Notes under the pieces: model-generated
The model's database searches: none
What the model was told of the DNA's origin: nothing
Seen by the model: only the letters and a program-made list of their open reading frames with translations
Source: Gracilaria vermiculophylla
Taxonomy: Eukaryota > Rhodophyta > Florideophyceae > Gracilariales > Gracilariaceae
Direction: 5' to 3'
DNA length: 64,000 nt
Assembly: GCA_019155205.2 (NCBI GenBank)
Contig: JAHNZQ020003148.1
Coordinates: forward strand, 1,071,459-1,135,458
Shown here: positions 35,122 through 45,000 of the stretch, piece after piece
How positions within the stretch are numbered: the first letter of the stretch is position 1
How the letters are laid out: the number at the start of each line of letters is the position of its first letter
Program-made: the position numbers and the translations under genes

Positions 35122-36321
35122 ATGGCGATGCTGCGCGCGCGCGATGGGGGCGGCGACGACGAGCGCGGCGACGCGGCGCGCGACGGCGAGCTGGTGGTGG
35201 TGCACGAGCAGTACGCGGCGCTGCGCACGCTGACGCTGCGGCGCGGCGCGTTCGCCGACAACCGCTACGGGCGCTTCGCGCACGACGCGCTGCTGGGGCG
35301 CGCGCTGGGGCGCGCGTGGCGCTCGGTGCGCTGGGCGCAGCGCGGCGGCTTCGTGCACGCGCTGCGCCCCACGCCGGCGCTCATGGCGTACGCCATGCGC
35401 CACCACACGCAGGTGGTGTACCCGCACGACGCCGCCGTCGTGCGCGCGCTGCTCGCGCTGCGCCCCGGCATGGTCGTGGCCGAGTGCGGCACCGGCTCCG
35501 CCGCCGCCGCGCTCGCCTTCGCCGCCGCCGTCGCCCCCCACGGCCGCGTGCTCTCGTTCGAGTTCCACCGCCAGCGCGCCGCCGCCGCCACCGCGCTGCT
35601 GCGCGCCCTCCGCCTGCACCGCGTCGTCTCCGTGCGCCCCGCCGTCGACGTCGTGCGCCACGGCTTTGCGCACGTCCCCGACGCCAGCGTCGACGCCGTC
35701 TTCCTCGACGTGCCCGCCCCCTTCCTGCTCGTCGCCGAGGCCCGCCGCATCCTGCGCCGCAACGGCGCCCTGTGCGCCTTCTCGCCCTGCGTCGAGCAGG
35801 TGTCGCGCACATGCGCCCGCCTCCGCCGCGAGCCCTTCTACGACATCCGCACCGTCACCGCCCCGCTGCGCACCTGGCACACGCGCCCGGCCGCCGCCGC
35901 CACCGCCGCCACCGCCGCCACCGCCGCCACCGCCACCGCCGCCGCCGCCGCCGCGCGCAAGCGCCCCGCCGCCGCCGCCGCCCCGCCCGCCACCGCCGAC
36001 TCCGCGCCGCCCGCCAAGCGCCGCCGTGCCGCCGCCGCCACCGCCGCTGACCCCCCCGCGCAGCCCCTCCACAAACCCCCCGACACCCACTCCGCCGAAG
36101 CCGATGCGCACGCCGTCGACGCCGACGCCGACGCAGCGCTGCACATAGGGCGCGTGATGCGGCCGCGCGCGGCGCTGCGCAGCCGGCCGTTCTCGCCCAT
36201 GAAGGGGCACACCAGCTTCCTCACGTTCGCGCGCCGCGCGGCCGACCGCCGCGCGGCCGCGCCGTCGCCGCCGTCGTCGCCGCCGCCGCCGTCGCCGACG
36301 CGCGGCTGCGCCATGACGTGA
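35122..36321 (+). CDS. TRM61: tRNA (adenine58-N1)-methyltransferase catalytic subunit
   Basis: This transfers methyl from SAM to N1 of adenine 58 in the tRNA T-loop, acting with a TRM6 partner in the nucleus or cytosol. It is 399 residues. The family features appear in order: DNRYGRFAHDALLGR, FVHALRPTPALMAYAMRHHT, QVVYPHDAAVVRALL, the SAM-binding loop VVAECGTGSAAAALAF, LSFEFHRQRA, the catalytic-type AVFLDVPAPFLL and CAFSPCVEQVSRTC. A low-complexity Ala/Thr/Pro insert with two basic patches (ARKRP, AKRRR) follows, possibly a nuclear signal. The C-terminus MKGHTSFLTFARR is the expected end. Inserts at this place are usual in this family. The ATG at 35122 is chosen to leave room for a promoter; 34945 is an alternative. 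Confidence 0.9.
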   Translation: MAMLRARDGGGDDERGDAARDGELVVVHEQYAALRTLTLRRGAFADNRYGRFAHDALLGRALGRAWRSVRWAQRGGFVHALRPTPALMAYAMRHHTQVVYPHDAAVVRALLALRPGMVVAECGTGSAAAALAFAAAVAPHGRVLSFEFHRQRAAAATALLRALRLHRVVSVRPAVDVVRHGFAHVPDASVDAVFLDVPAPFLLVAEARRILRRNGALCAFSPCVEQVSRTCARLRREPFYDIRTVTAPLRTWHTRPAAAATAATAATAATATAAAAAARKRPAAAAAPPATADSAPPAKRRRAAAATAADPPAQPLHKPPDTHSAEADAHAVDADADAALHIGRVMRPRAALRSRPFSPMKGHTSFLTFARRAADRRAAAPSPPSSPPPPSPTRGCAMT

Positions 36322-36562
36322 GCGCGCCGCGCCTTGCGCAAGCGCTGCGCTGATTTATGCGCCTCCTGCGCCTAGTCATATGAAGGCCGCTTTTTGAGCG
36401 CTTTTGCCGTTGTTTGCAAGTCTATACAGCCCCCCCCGCTCTGCGCTGCGCGTGCGCACGCCACACCCCCCCCCCCCCTCCCTTCCCACACGCCGCTCGC
36501 GCCCTCCGCCCGCGCTAGCGCTCCGCCAATTGAGCTTCCCCCCCCCCCCCCCCCCCTCCGCC
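36322..36562. other. Short intergenic region with poly-C runs
   Basis: This holds a C run near 36465-36479 and a run of 19 C at 36538-36556. The second ends 6 bases before the start codon of the next gene. Nothing else is recognised. Confidence 0.6.
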
Positions 36563-37978
36563 ATGTTGCCCCCAATGTCGCCGCCCGCCGCCGCCCCCAC
36601 CTCCGCCGCCGCTACTACCGCCTCCGCCTTCTCCGCCGCAACCACCCCCGCCACCGCCACCGCCACCGCCACCTCCACCGCCACCTCCACCGCCCACACC
36701 ACCGCCGACCCCGCCAGCCCCGCAAACACCTCCACCGCCACCTCCACCACCAACAACGACAACATCAAAATCAACCACAGCCGCAACGGTACCTTCAGCA
36801 GCAGCAGCAGCAGGCACAGCTCCTCCCCCTCCCCCTCCCACTCCCCCGCCCCCACCGCCTTCAAGCACACTCCTCCCGATCACAAGCGCATCACCATCTG
36901 GAACCGCGTGCAGGGCCGCAAAATCGCCGGCAACGCCGCCCCGCTCGCCAAGAACCTCGACGACTACCTGCGGAAACACCCCCACTGCGAGCGCTACAAT
37001 GGCCAGGATCGCGCCACCCGCTACACCCAGCACCGCCGCATCCTCCCCGTCGGCGCCAACGTCCCGCACCCGCGAGCGCCCCCGCCCCACATGGTCCTCC
37101 CCATGCAGACCGTCCTCCCGCTCCCGCTGCAGGGCTACCCCTCCACCAACCCCCTGCACCTCCCGCTGCACCTCGTGTCCTACCCCATGCCGCTGGACCC
37201 TGCCAACGTCCAACTCTACAACCCGCAGCAGCGCCCCGCCTACTTTGTCCCGCACTATCCCGTCCCCGCCGATCCCGCCCAACACCACCCCCACCCCCAA
37301 TCCCACTCCTCCAACAAGCGTCTCAATCACCCGCCCGCGCTCGCTGCCACCCCGTTCGCCGTCCCCGCCGCCGATCAACCCGCCCCGCTCCACCCCAAGC
37401 TCGCGCGCCACGCCGCCGAGTCCACGGTTGCCAACGCCCTTGCCAATGCCAACGCCCAGATGCGCGCCCACGCCAACTGCACCGTGCCCACGTCGCACCC
37501 GCGCCTCTCCGCGTCCACCACCACCTGCTCATCATCCGTCTGCTCCACCGCGGCCGTAGCCGCCGCCGCCGCCGCTGCCGCTGCCGCTGCCGCCGCCGCC
37601 GCTGGACCCGCTGCCCGCACCGCCGCCTCCTCCGCCGCCTCCTCCCCGCCCTGTGCCGCCCCAAAACAGCCGCTGGACACGCTCGATGTCCAACTTTCCC
37701 CCGCGCAGCTCTTCAAGGACATGAAGGACATGATGCAGAAAAAGGCCCAGCAGGCGTCGTCGCGCCCGCAGCACGCTCAGCTCAACGGCGCTTCCGCCGC
37801 CGCGTCTGTGCAAATGCCCATCGCCAACATGCCGTCGTTGTTGCCGCCGTCGCATCAAATGCCGCCTGTCACCAACCCGCTGCAGCACATGCTTCATCGC
37901 AATGCCATGCAGCAGCAGCAGCAGCAGCAGCAGCGGCAGCAGCAGCAGCAGCAGCAACAGCACAAGCAGCAGCAGCAC

Positions 37979-38040
<62 letters not shown>

Positions 38041-38066
38041 CAAGCAGCAGCAGCAGCAGCAGCACA

Positions 38067-38118
<52 letters not shown>

Positions 38119-38295
38119 GCAACAACAACAGCCGCAGGAGAACGCGCGGCTTGAGCCGCGCGTTTCCACGTCGGCTTCTGTCGCTTTTGGGCAGGCTTCG
38201 CAGTCTTCCTCCCTGACCGCGTTTGATGTGGATCTGGCCACCTTTCAACTCGCCGGCACTCGCATCGATGAGCCGCGTTCGCCTCGCAGCGCGCC

Positions 38296-38331
<36 letters not shown>

Positions 38332-39178
38332 CCCGCGTGCGTTGCATGTGTCGCTTGTTGCGTCCCCGTCGCAAGACATTTTGCCGTCCAGTATGACGCT
38401 GTCCGATTCGCTTTCGCAAGCGCTGGACCTCAACACTACGCAGCTGTCGTCCGACGCGGCCAAGAACGAGCGCAAGCAACTGGCCGACGACATTGACAAG
38501 GTGCTCAACAGCGCCGGCATGTCGGTGGGCCTGTCGAATCCATGTACCATATCGCCCAGCACGGCCAACCACTTGTTTGACGCCTCTTGCCGCTGGAATA
38601 ACGACAGGAATCCGGCGTCGGTCAGTCGCTCCCTCAGCTTTATGCTCAAGAACAACGCACCGTTCGCGTCGCGGGAGAACTCGATGGACTTTCGCAAGGG
38701 CGACTTTGGCGCTAAGCGCGAAATGTCCATGGACATGATCCGCAGGGACATTTCGATGGACTTGCTGTCGGCGAGGCGCATTGGGTCGCAGGAGCGCATC
38801 GGCGGCGAGCTTGTGCGAGACATGAGCATTGACTTCTTTGGAGGCTCACTGCGCAACGCCAACCGCGACTTCAGCATGGAGATGCAGTTTCCGACCGACT
38901 ACAACGGCGCGCAATCGGGCGCCGTGTTCGAGCTAGGCTCCTTGGCCGATGACGCTGTGTTTGGCCAGCCGTTGCAAAGTTTGCCTGCCCCGTCCAAGTC
39001 GGAGCACAACGGTGCTGCGACTGAAGGACGTGACAGCAGATTCCCGAGGTCCAAGATTGGAATGTCTCAGGATGACCTCATGGTGCACGTGCTGGCCAAC
39101 CAGGGCGTCCACCAGCAATTCCGACGTACCGTGAACGGAAGCGTGGAAGATCTGCGCGAACTCAAAATGCCCTTCTAG
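36563..39178 (+). CDS. Glutamine-rich putative regulatory protein with Ser-Met-Asp repeats
   Basis: An 871-residue protein of unknown family. It starts with a Pro/Ala/Thr-rich stretch. A compact conserved-looking segment follows at residues 106-150 ([39 protein letters not shown]). Then come a Pro/His/Asn-rich region, a poly-Ala block and a very long Gln tract (residues about 450-520) coded almost only by CAG, with a second short one near 580. Between residues 704 and 772 the motif Arg-Asp/Glu-x-Ser-Met/Ile-Asp/Glu appears five times. The make-up (low complexity, polyQ, no membrane segment) suggests a nuclear or RNA-associated regulator, which is inference. The ATG at 36563 is preceded by a C run and has a good upstream context (CCGCC). 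Open codons further 5' are not needed. Confidence 0.8.
37911..38130 (+). repeat. CAG trinucleotide tract
   Basis: Nearly continuous CAG repeats with a few CGG, CAC and AAG breaks, coding for Gln in the gene above. Long antisense poly-Leu and other-frame poly-Ala or poly-Ser frames here are by-products. A shorter CAG run is at 38299-38330. Confidence 0.95.
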
Positions 39179-39400
39179 TAATCTGTACAGTCACAGGCGC
39201 ACAAACACAACAGTTTGCCTGCCGTTCCCTGACGACCCGTCACTTCCCCCTTCCTCCCTCCCGTTCCAGCTACGCTTGTGTATATTCATTCATTCCTGTA
39301 AAGAAACTCTTTTCTGTTGTTGCATAACTCGCTTGTTCTTCGATTTGCACTCACAAGTGTTGTCATGTGTAAGCTGTTGTACTTTATTATTCATCGTCTT

Positions 39401-40207
39401 TTATACAACCTGATCTATGTCATCTACTAGCGCGCTGTGTACGGAGAGCTGCTTCTTCCTGGAAAGCAATACCATCGAGAACGGCACGTCTCGTGTGAGA
39501 GCCAGCTGCGCCATATGAATCACGTACAGACAAGTCGGCGCGTTTCCAAACAGTGTGAATGAAATGATCCACAGCGTAGTGATGCAGTTCAGTTCGCCCT
39601 CGCGAACGATCACAAACATCACCGTAAACAAAAGGCCGGTTAGGTTGTCAATGAACAGGAACCCCGCCCACTTCACCGTCCTCAGAATGACGTATCCCTC
39701 TCGCAGACTTTCAAGCTTCGATGCCCAGAAGCAAACCGCCGCAAACCCCAGCAACAGCCCGAAGAACACGCTGCCGATCACCTTGCTTTGCTTTGCACTC
39801 CCTTCTGAGCGCATGTTCAACGGGCCGCTGCTGCCCTCCGTCGTGTAAGGTAGGAGCCCCAGAGTGACGTCGCGCGCTCTGAAGATCAGAAACGCGACAT
39901 ACCACAACAGGGCAAAATTGCCAACAAACGGAAACACCACCGCGAAAAGCTTGTTGGACAGACAGAACACCGAAGACCCGTCGCGAAGGTAGACATACAG
40001 CGCTGCGAAACAGGCACCGACAATGTAGTCAGCCAGAGCCGACAGCGCCCATGGTGAGTTAGCAATCCCCGAGAACCCCTCCGCCAAAGAACTGACCCGC
40101 AGCGTGTCGAGCAGCGAAACAAACAGCGCCGCCCCGACGGCGCCCAGAAACGCAGCCACAATGTATGCTTGCGTTGCCCTGGCATTGGTGACTCGAGCGG
40201 GGTCCAT
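39401..40207 (-). CDS. Six-helix membrane protein, DUF1475-like
   Basis: A 268-residue membrane protein with six predicted helices and no known biochemical role. The two halves resemble each other: LADYIVGACFAALYVYLRDG then FPFVGNFALLWYVAFLIF in the first, FIDNLTGLLFTVMFVIVREG then FTLFGNAPTCLYVIHMAQLA in the second. Each half has a short helix, a conserved acidic residue at the start of the next helix, and a gly-asn or phe-gly-asn turn in the third. This pattern recalls the plant DUF1475 family, which I name from memory of its motif, not a search. The start is the first ATG (MDPARVTNARAT). Open codons before it begin with GTG and could mark an unrecognised 5' exon with a targeting sequence. 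It converges with the glutamine-rich gene, about 220 bases away. Confidence 0.75.
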   Translation of the reverse strand: MDPARVTNARATQAYIVAAFLGAVGAALFVSLLDTLRVSSLAEGFSGIANSPWALSALADYIVGACFAALYVYLRDGSSVFCLSNKLFAVVFPFVGNFALLWYVAFLIFRARDVTLGLLPYTTEGSSGPLNMRSEGSAKQSKVIGSVFFGLLLGFAAVCFWASKLESLREGYVILRTVKWAGFLFIDNLTGLLFTVMFVIVREGELNCITTLWIISFTLFGNAPTCLYVIHMAQLALTRDVPFSMVLLSRKKQLSVHSALVDDIDQVV

Positions 40208-40877
40208 GCTGATAGTGTTTCGCGTAGCGGCTTTCGGATTCGACTCTGCAATGGTGCTCAAGGCTCTCCTACAAGGCCGGCATCCCTCGTCCGAGAAACT
40301 CTTTCCGTGTATGCGATTTTCGCTTTGGGCAAAACGCCGTGTTCTCAGCAGAGAAGTGAGCTTTTCCGCCGGTTTCACGCATTGGAAGAACTCGTCTCGG
40401 GCACGGACTTTAATTTGGGACGCAAAAGAACGTGGTGATCAAAACCGAATGCAATCAGGCCGCAATGGAACACAGTGCTCGTATAAATCACAGGAGGCTT
40501 TTGGACTCATTTACAAACATGTACCCTTGGTACCTCTCGATAGATGGACCGAGAGATCTTTGAAAGGATTCGTCCGCAACAAGCTCAGAGCTGTGCGACA
40601 TCAGCTGTTCTCGTAAACGTCAATGCCCATTTTTCCCAGATTTATCACGTTTGCTCTGTGTTCTGACTTCTTTATCCGAAAAACTTGAATTGTACCGCAA
40701 AGGTTAAACAAACCCCCCGTAACCATCATGGAGAAGTTCAAGGAATATTGTGATATACAAGGTATAATATGACAACAAAAACGAGGCCCTGATCAGGAAA
40801 CCATAGTTCCAATCACACCTTACGACACGAACCCATGCACAGTCAGGATCATCTGTGAGGTGAACATGCCGCTGAAA
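40208..40877. other. Intergenic region between membrane protein and lipid kinase genes
   Basis: This includes the presumed promoter of the membrane-protein gene and the 3' region of the lipid kinase gene. Open frames here are short or antisense to possible leader sequence; nothing is recognised. Confidence 0.5.
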
Positions 40878-43257
40878 TCAGAGCTGAATTCTATTTTCCT
40901 CACTGACAACAACCGCGGACCTCTGCGACAGTTTCTTGGCCGCTTTTTGCTCCTTGGCGTCTACCATTTTCATGATTGCCACGGCGGGCGGGAATCCCTT
41001 TTCCAAGAGTCCATACCACGCTGGATCGATATGCGTGTGCGCAAACGCCTTGAACTTTGTCTTGATGTCCCCGGAGCTCATGAGCAATTGCCTCTTGATA
41101 AATTCTTTCGCCTTCTTCTCGCTGTCATGCACATTCAAGCTGAACTTGCCTTGCACAAAACTTCGAATCTGTGCCTCCTCGTATCCAGCCTGGCTAAACA
41201 TCATAACAAACGATCGAATAATCGCAGGAGTTTCCGTTCGCAGAGCAAGGAAAGCATCGATACACATGTTCACAAACGTATCCCAAATCTTGATTTCTTT
41301 GAAAACGGCCTCCATCTGCGGCGCAATCGCAATGGGTGGTCCATCGATAGGTGGACTAGTACCCATGAGGAAGCCGAAGTCAATGTGTAAAACATATTGA
41401 TTATCTTTCACTAATACGTTGTCAAAATGCCTATCTCTTCCACTGGATCAGATTAAAAAAAGTTTGTAAGCAAAAAAAAGTTAGTCATTGCAATAACCGT
41501 GAATTAAAATAGCTTTGATCGATGTTCTTCACTTACCCGCATATGTAGGCCCCAATGTATGATCCAACTGTCGATCGAAGAATGTCCTCAACTCTACTTG
41601 GGTCCGAACCGAATCGATTCTTCCAGTTTACCCAATCGAAGTCCTTCAGTGGCACCAGTCCAGTCATAGCTTCCATGAAGCCCTGAGTCGGGTTTGTCGG
41701 GAAAACCTCGTAGCAAAAACTGTATGGTGGATTGGCGTACTTGGGTTTAATGAGCGGTGACGTCTCCCAAATATGGTTGAAAACTTGAAACATGACTTGC
41801 ACACCAAGGTCCTGCATGAGGTTGTCGCCCTCTTTGATCAATATTCCTGGAGGCAGCACGACATGCTGGTCATCTTGATCTAGATCAGCGTTCTCCATGG
41901 GAACCCTGAGCTCGACGATCATAGGGCGGGCAATACTCGAAAAGACCTTGCGCACAACAACAGAGCCAACGACTGAACTGTCCTGACGAATGTCGTTGAT
42001 CTCCAATGTTGAAATTGCGGACCTGGGCGCGTACACGTCACTCGCGAAATCTAGAGATGAGGAACCGAAACTTGCTGACGATGCGTTATCGCTCGCAATA
42101 CCATCTTCTGGAAGCAGCTTGGAGAAGTCAAGGTTGGCGCGCGCGTTCAAGCCGCCGCAGTACAGTGGATGGGTGATGGCGCGGTATCCATAGCGATAGC
42201 CCTTTTCCACATCACGAACATATGCGGTGCTGGTCCAAAACTCGAAACTTTGCAAGTCAACCATATCCATCGGGAGTTGCACCTCTATCTGTTTGATGGC
42301 CACCGGCTGGCTGGCAAAGTCGTCCCAACATGTAATGATCTTGCCTGTGTTGGTTTTCACGCAGCAGTGACGAGCATCCTCACGCTGCAAGGCCATGCGA
42401 CACTGGTATATTCGCTTCTTGGAGTCGGAAAACTTTGAGGAGTGACCGCCAATCTTGTTGATGAGCCCGAGGTCGAGAATGCGTTGGGCCAATTCGACAG
42501 CATCACTTCTGGACCTGAAATTAGCTCGCTCCATGATACCGTCCACTAGCTCGGTGCCGAAGAAAGCGCCGCGGAACGGACGCATGAACCAATTGATGGT
42601 GCGAATGTGAATGCCGTGTTCCGGGTGCAGCAAGCGTCGCACTGCGAAGGTGACGAGGGTCTTCTTGTCGTCCAACCAGCCCTCAACTTGCTTGCTGTCC
42701 GAGAGACGGAACGAAGCGGAATCCATGGGCGACAAACTATTGGAAGGGGATGTGGTGGCCGACATCTCTTGCGCGTACTCGTCGAGCGCATGCCTGGCGG
42801 ACTGGTAACAATCTCGGCGGTGAACGAGCTTGACGTGCCACTGATGGGCAAAGGCGGGGTTCTGAATGAGTAGCAAAAAGCGCATCTTGATGCCACGACA
42901 GGCGGCCACGCGCATGCGCAGAACAGAAACGAGTTTTATGAAGTTGCCGCGATGGGTGGGAGCATGGCCAATGCGGTGTATTGCAGCCAATATGAGCGGG
43001 AGGAGACGGAAAATGGCGACGTTGTTGGCGGCGAGCAGTGCTTGGTGGGTGAGGCTGTCCTCCAGGTCCGGAGCTAAAAGCAGGTTTAGCAAGTGAGCCG
43101 GGTCAAGCTCAAAATTATTAAACGAAGACCTGGCCATCAAGGCGCATGATAAGCGCTTGAGCTGGCGCCTGTCGCTCTCGGAAGAGTCTTCCGACAGCGT
43201 GGTTGTGGAGGGCATGGATTGAAGAGTAGGGGCGGCGCGCTGTTGGTCCTGTGTCAT
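40878..43257 (-). CDS. DEP-domain PI3-kinase-like lipid kinase, two exons
   Basis: Exons are 43257-41537 and 41436-40878, joined over a 100-base GT-AG intron, giving 759 residues. The protein should phosphorylate phosphoinositides at a membrane. An N-terminal helical region (about 45-140) is followed by a DEP domain near 205-290 (MRPFRGAFFGTELVDGIMER, GLINKIGGHSSKFSDS), a membrane and G-protein docking fold. The kinase domain follows, from about 470: ILIKEGDNLMQDLGVQVMFQ (usually DLRQD; here Arg is Met), then the catalytic loop GDRHFDNVL formed exactly at the splice junction, then HIDFGFLMGTSP. The C-terminal lobe (FLALRTETPAIIRSFVMMFS) resembles PI3-kinases more than PI4-kinases. The ATG at 43257 has A at -3; codons upstream lack an ATG. 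Confidence 0.88.
41437..41536 (-). other. Intron of the lipid kinase gene
   Basis: The donor is GTAAGT (41536-41531) and the acceptor ends GGAAG (41441-41437). Removing it joins TGC GG to A GAT AGG CAT and restores Cys-Gly-Asp-Arg-His-Phe-Asp-Asn, the lipid kinase catalytic loop. It is the only intron I can support in the island. Confidence 0.93.
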
Positions 43258-43470
43258 GGTTAAGGACGCAGACAAACAGAGCGCAAGGTGCGCAAGGGGT
43301 GCACAAGAAGGTGGGAGGTCGAGAGAGGAGGGTTGCGGAATCGGGAGGAGGGCTGGCAAGAGAACGAATGGGGAGGTGCGTTAAGGCATATACGACGGTA
43401 TCGTGAGGTGGTGGCAAACAAGGACGATGGCGGCGGTGGAGAAATGGCGTGCAGCGAGTGTACACGGTGT

Positions 43471-43564
43471 GGATTGCGTCTGGTTCTTTCTTCTCTCTGT
43501 ACACATGTGCACATACGGAAAGGCTGGATTGCGTCTGGTTCTTGTTGCTGTCTGTACACATGTG
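43471..43564. repeat. 39-base direct repeat upstream of lipid kinase
   Basis: Units at 43471-43509 and 43526-43564 begin GGATTGCGTCTGGTTCTT and end TCTGTACACATGTG, with a few differences between them. Spacing is 55 bases. They lie about 210-310 bases upstream of the start codon. Confidence 0.85.
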
Positions 43565-43608
43565 TGGACTGACTGAAAATCCGCCATTAGAGAGTTCACT
43601 GCAGCGTA

Positions 43609-43635
43609 GAATTCTGCGAGCCACTCGCAGAATTC
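43609..43635. promoter_or_regulatory. Perfect 12-base inverted repeat upstream of lipid kinase
   Basis: GAATTCTGCGAG, three bases, CTCGCAGAATTC. A related palindrome CAGAATTCTG lies at 43674-43683. The site is about 350 bases upstream of the start codon. It could be a dimer-binding operator or a hairpin; which is unknown. Confidence 0.7.
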
Positions 43636-43683
43636 CGCTAAGTTTGCGTGTCCACGTGTAAACTGAAATTTATACAGAATTCT

Positions 43684-44180
43684 GTTGTCCGAGGGTTTGC
43701 GCCAGCACGCACAAGTTGACTCTTTGAGTATTTCGCATTGAGGCCTCAGCAGCAGTCATGCTCCGGGACTCTGGCAGCAGCCACCATGTCCCGTCACCGC
43801 CAAAACGACCACAGCTTACCTATTGTACATGCGCGTTTCATGCTGTCATTTGCACGCGAAAAATGCACAAGGCCTCCGCTTTTTCGTCAAACCAGGTATT
43901 ATTCAAGCTTTCACATTACCAATTGCACCACCGCGATAACTACACCAACTATTTTTGCCATCAAAATCGTAAATTTCTCTCTGCTTTCATCTTGAACATC
44001 ACTTTACTTAGTGACATAAAAGTCTTAACCCATTTTCGTTTTTTAAAACACATGTAACTACAATCGTTCCTGTTATGAATTGGCCCTCTTTCATGACTTC
44101 AACTACTCGCAACTGCTACTACATTTCAGCCATATGAAGCCCTTTTGTCGTATTGCGTCGTCTAGCTTCTCCAGCGCGTT
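43684..44180. other. Unassigned AT-rich stretch right of host island
   Basis: Only short open frames. It marks the switch back from host genes to transposon relics. Confidence 0.45.
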
Positions 44181-44199
44181 GCGAAGAATTGTTGAAGCT

Positions 44200-45000
44200 T
44201 TTTGGCACGTTTGTGTTACAGCTTTCTAAGACTGTTTAGGAAGCTATACAAGTACTATTCGCCGCAAGAAAACGTTTGCTTACCAGACATCTTAGCGGCT
44301 CTTTTCAAAGTAGTAAACTTCCATATTACGCTTAAGCGATGCACAGAAAGCCCAATACACTGCCAAACTGCGTCGCTTTCATGGACGGGACTGTACTGTG
44401 TATAATACGGCAACGACGTAGCCTTGCGCAACGTGTAGTATACAACGGACATACCCACTTACACGCGCTAAGTATTAAGCCGTTAACACACCTCATGGGA
44501 TCATACTTTAATGCACCCTTACGGCCCACTCACATGATGAGACCTTATATGTTACTTTAGCTGTAGACTGGATCATGATCTACCACGACTGCTGGAGCAT
44601 AACGGAGTATCGTACTGTATAAAGTATACAGAGACTCAAGGTATAACACAAGGTGACAAGGTGATTCATGGAGATATTTTTTCTTGGCACGAATTTAACA
44701 TGAGCACATAAAGCTTTTCACCGCGTTGTGGCTGGCGTTCGAATCAGCGAATAGTGGATCTTCAAAAACCTAAAAATTTACTTTGCTATGGTTAAAGCTA
44801 AGCTGAAGATGAGGGTTTTTGAGTCGCTTATCGGTATCCTCTATGCAGCTTGTACCTTATGCTGCTGTACAACTTCCGTACTGTTGCTATTGAAACCCGA
44901 TATCGCAGTACTTTGGTATGACCTCTCATTTTCTTGTACAATATGTATTTCACAAAACGTAGCTCTCGTGGAGAGGCTCGAGCGATTTTGATGGTATAGG
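44200..45000 (+). pseudogene. PIF/Harbinger-type transposase relic 2
   Basis: A DDE transposase relic with several frameshifts and stops. The middle catalytic region reads PNCVAFMDGTVLCIIRQRRS then VVYNGHTHLHALSIKPL near 44360-44480. This matches the FIDGT and YNGHKR motifs usual in this group. The end of the protein is seen near 44725-44960 (VAGVRISE, WIFKNLK, FAMVKAKLKMRVFESLIGIL). It is shorter and older than the fragment at 2621-3094 and of a different subgroup. Confidence 0.72.

Noticed and set aside
34366..36210. 614-codon minus-strand open frame opposite the TRM61-like gene
   Set aside because: Same cause: GC-rich antisense with Gly/His/Arg-rich low-complexity product and no motif.
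36394..38154. 586-codon frame overlapping the Gln-rich gene, and a 346-codon antisense poly-Leu frame
   Set aside because: Other-frame readings of the CAG tract; the Gln frame has the folded domain, the Ser-Met-Asp motifs and a proper end.
43258..43359. Longer N-terminus for the lipid kinase
   Set aside because: It would start at TTG; the ATG at 43257 has a good context.
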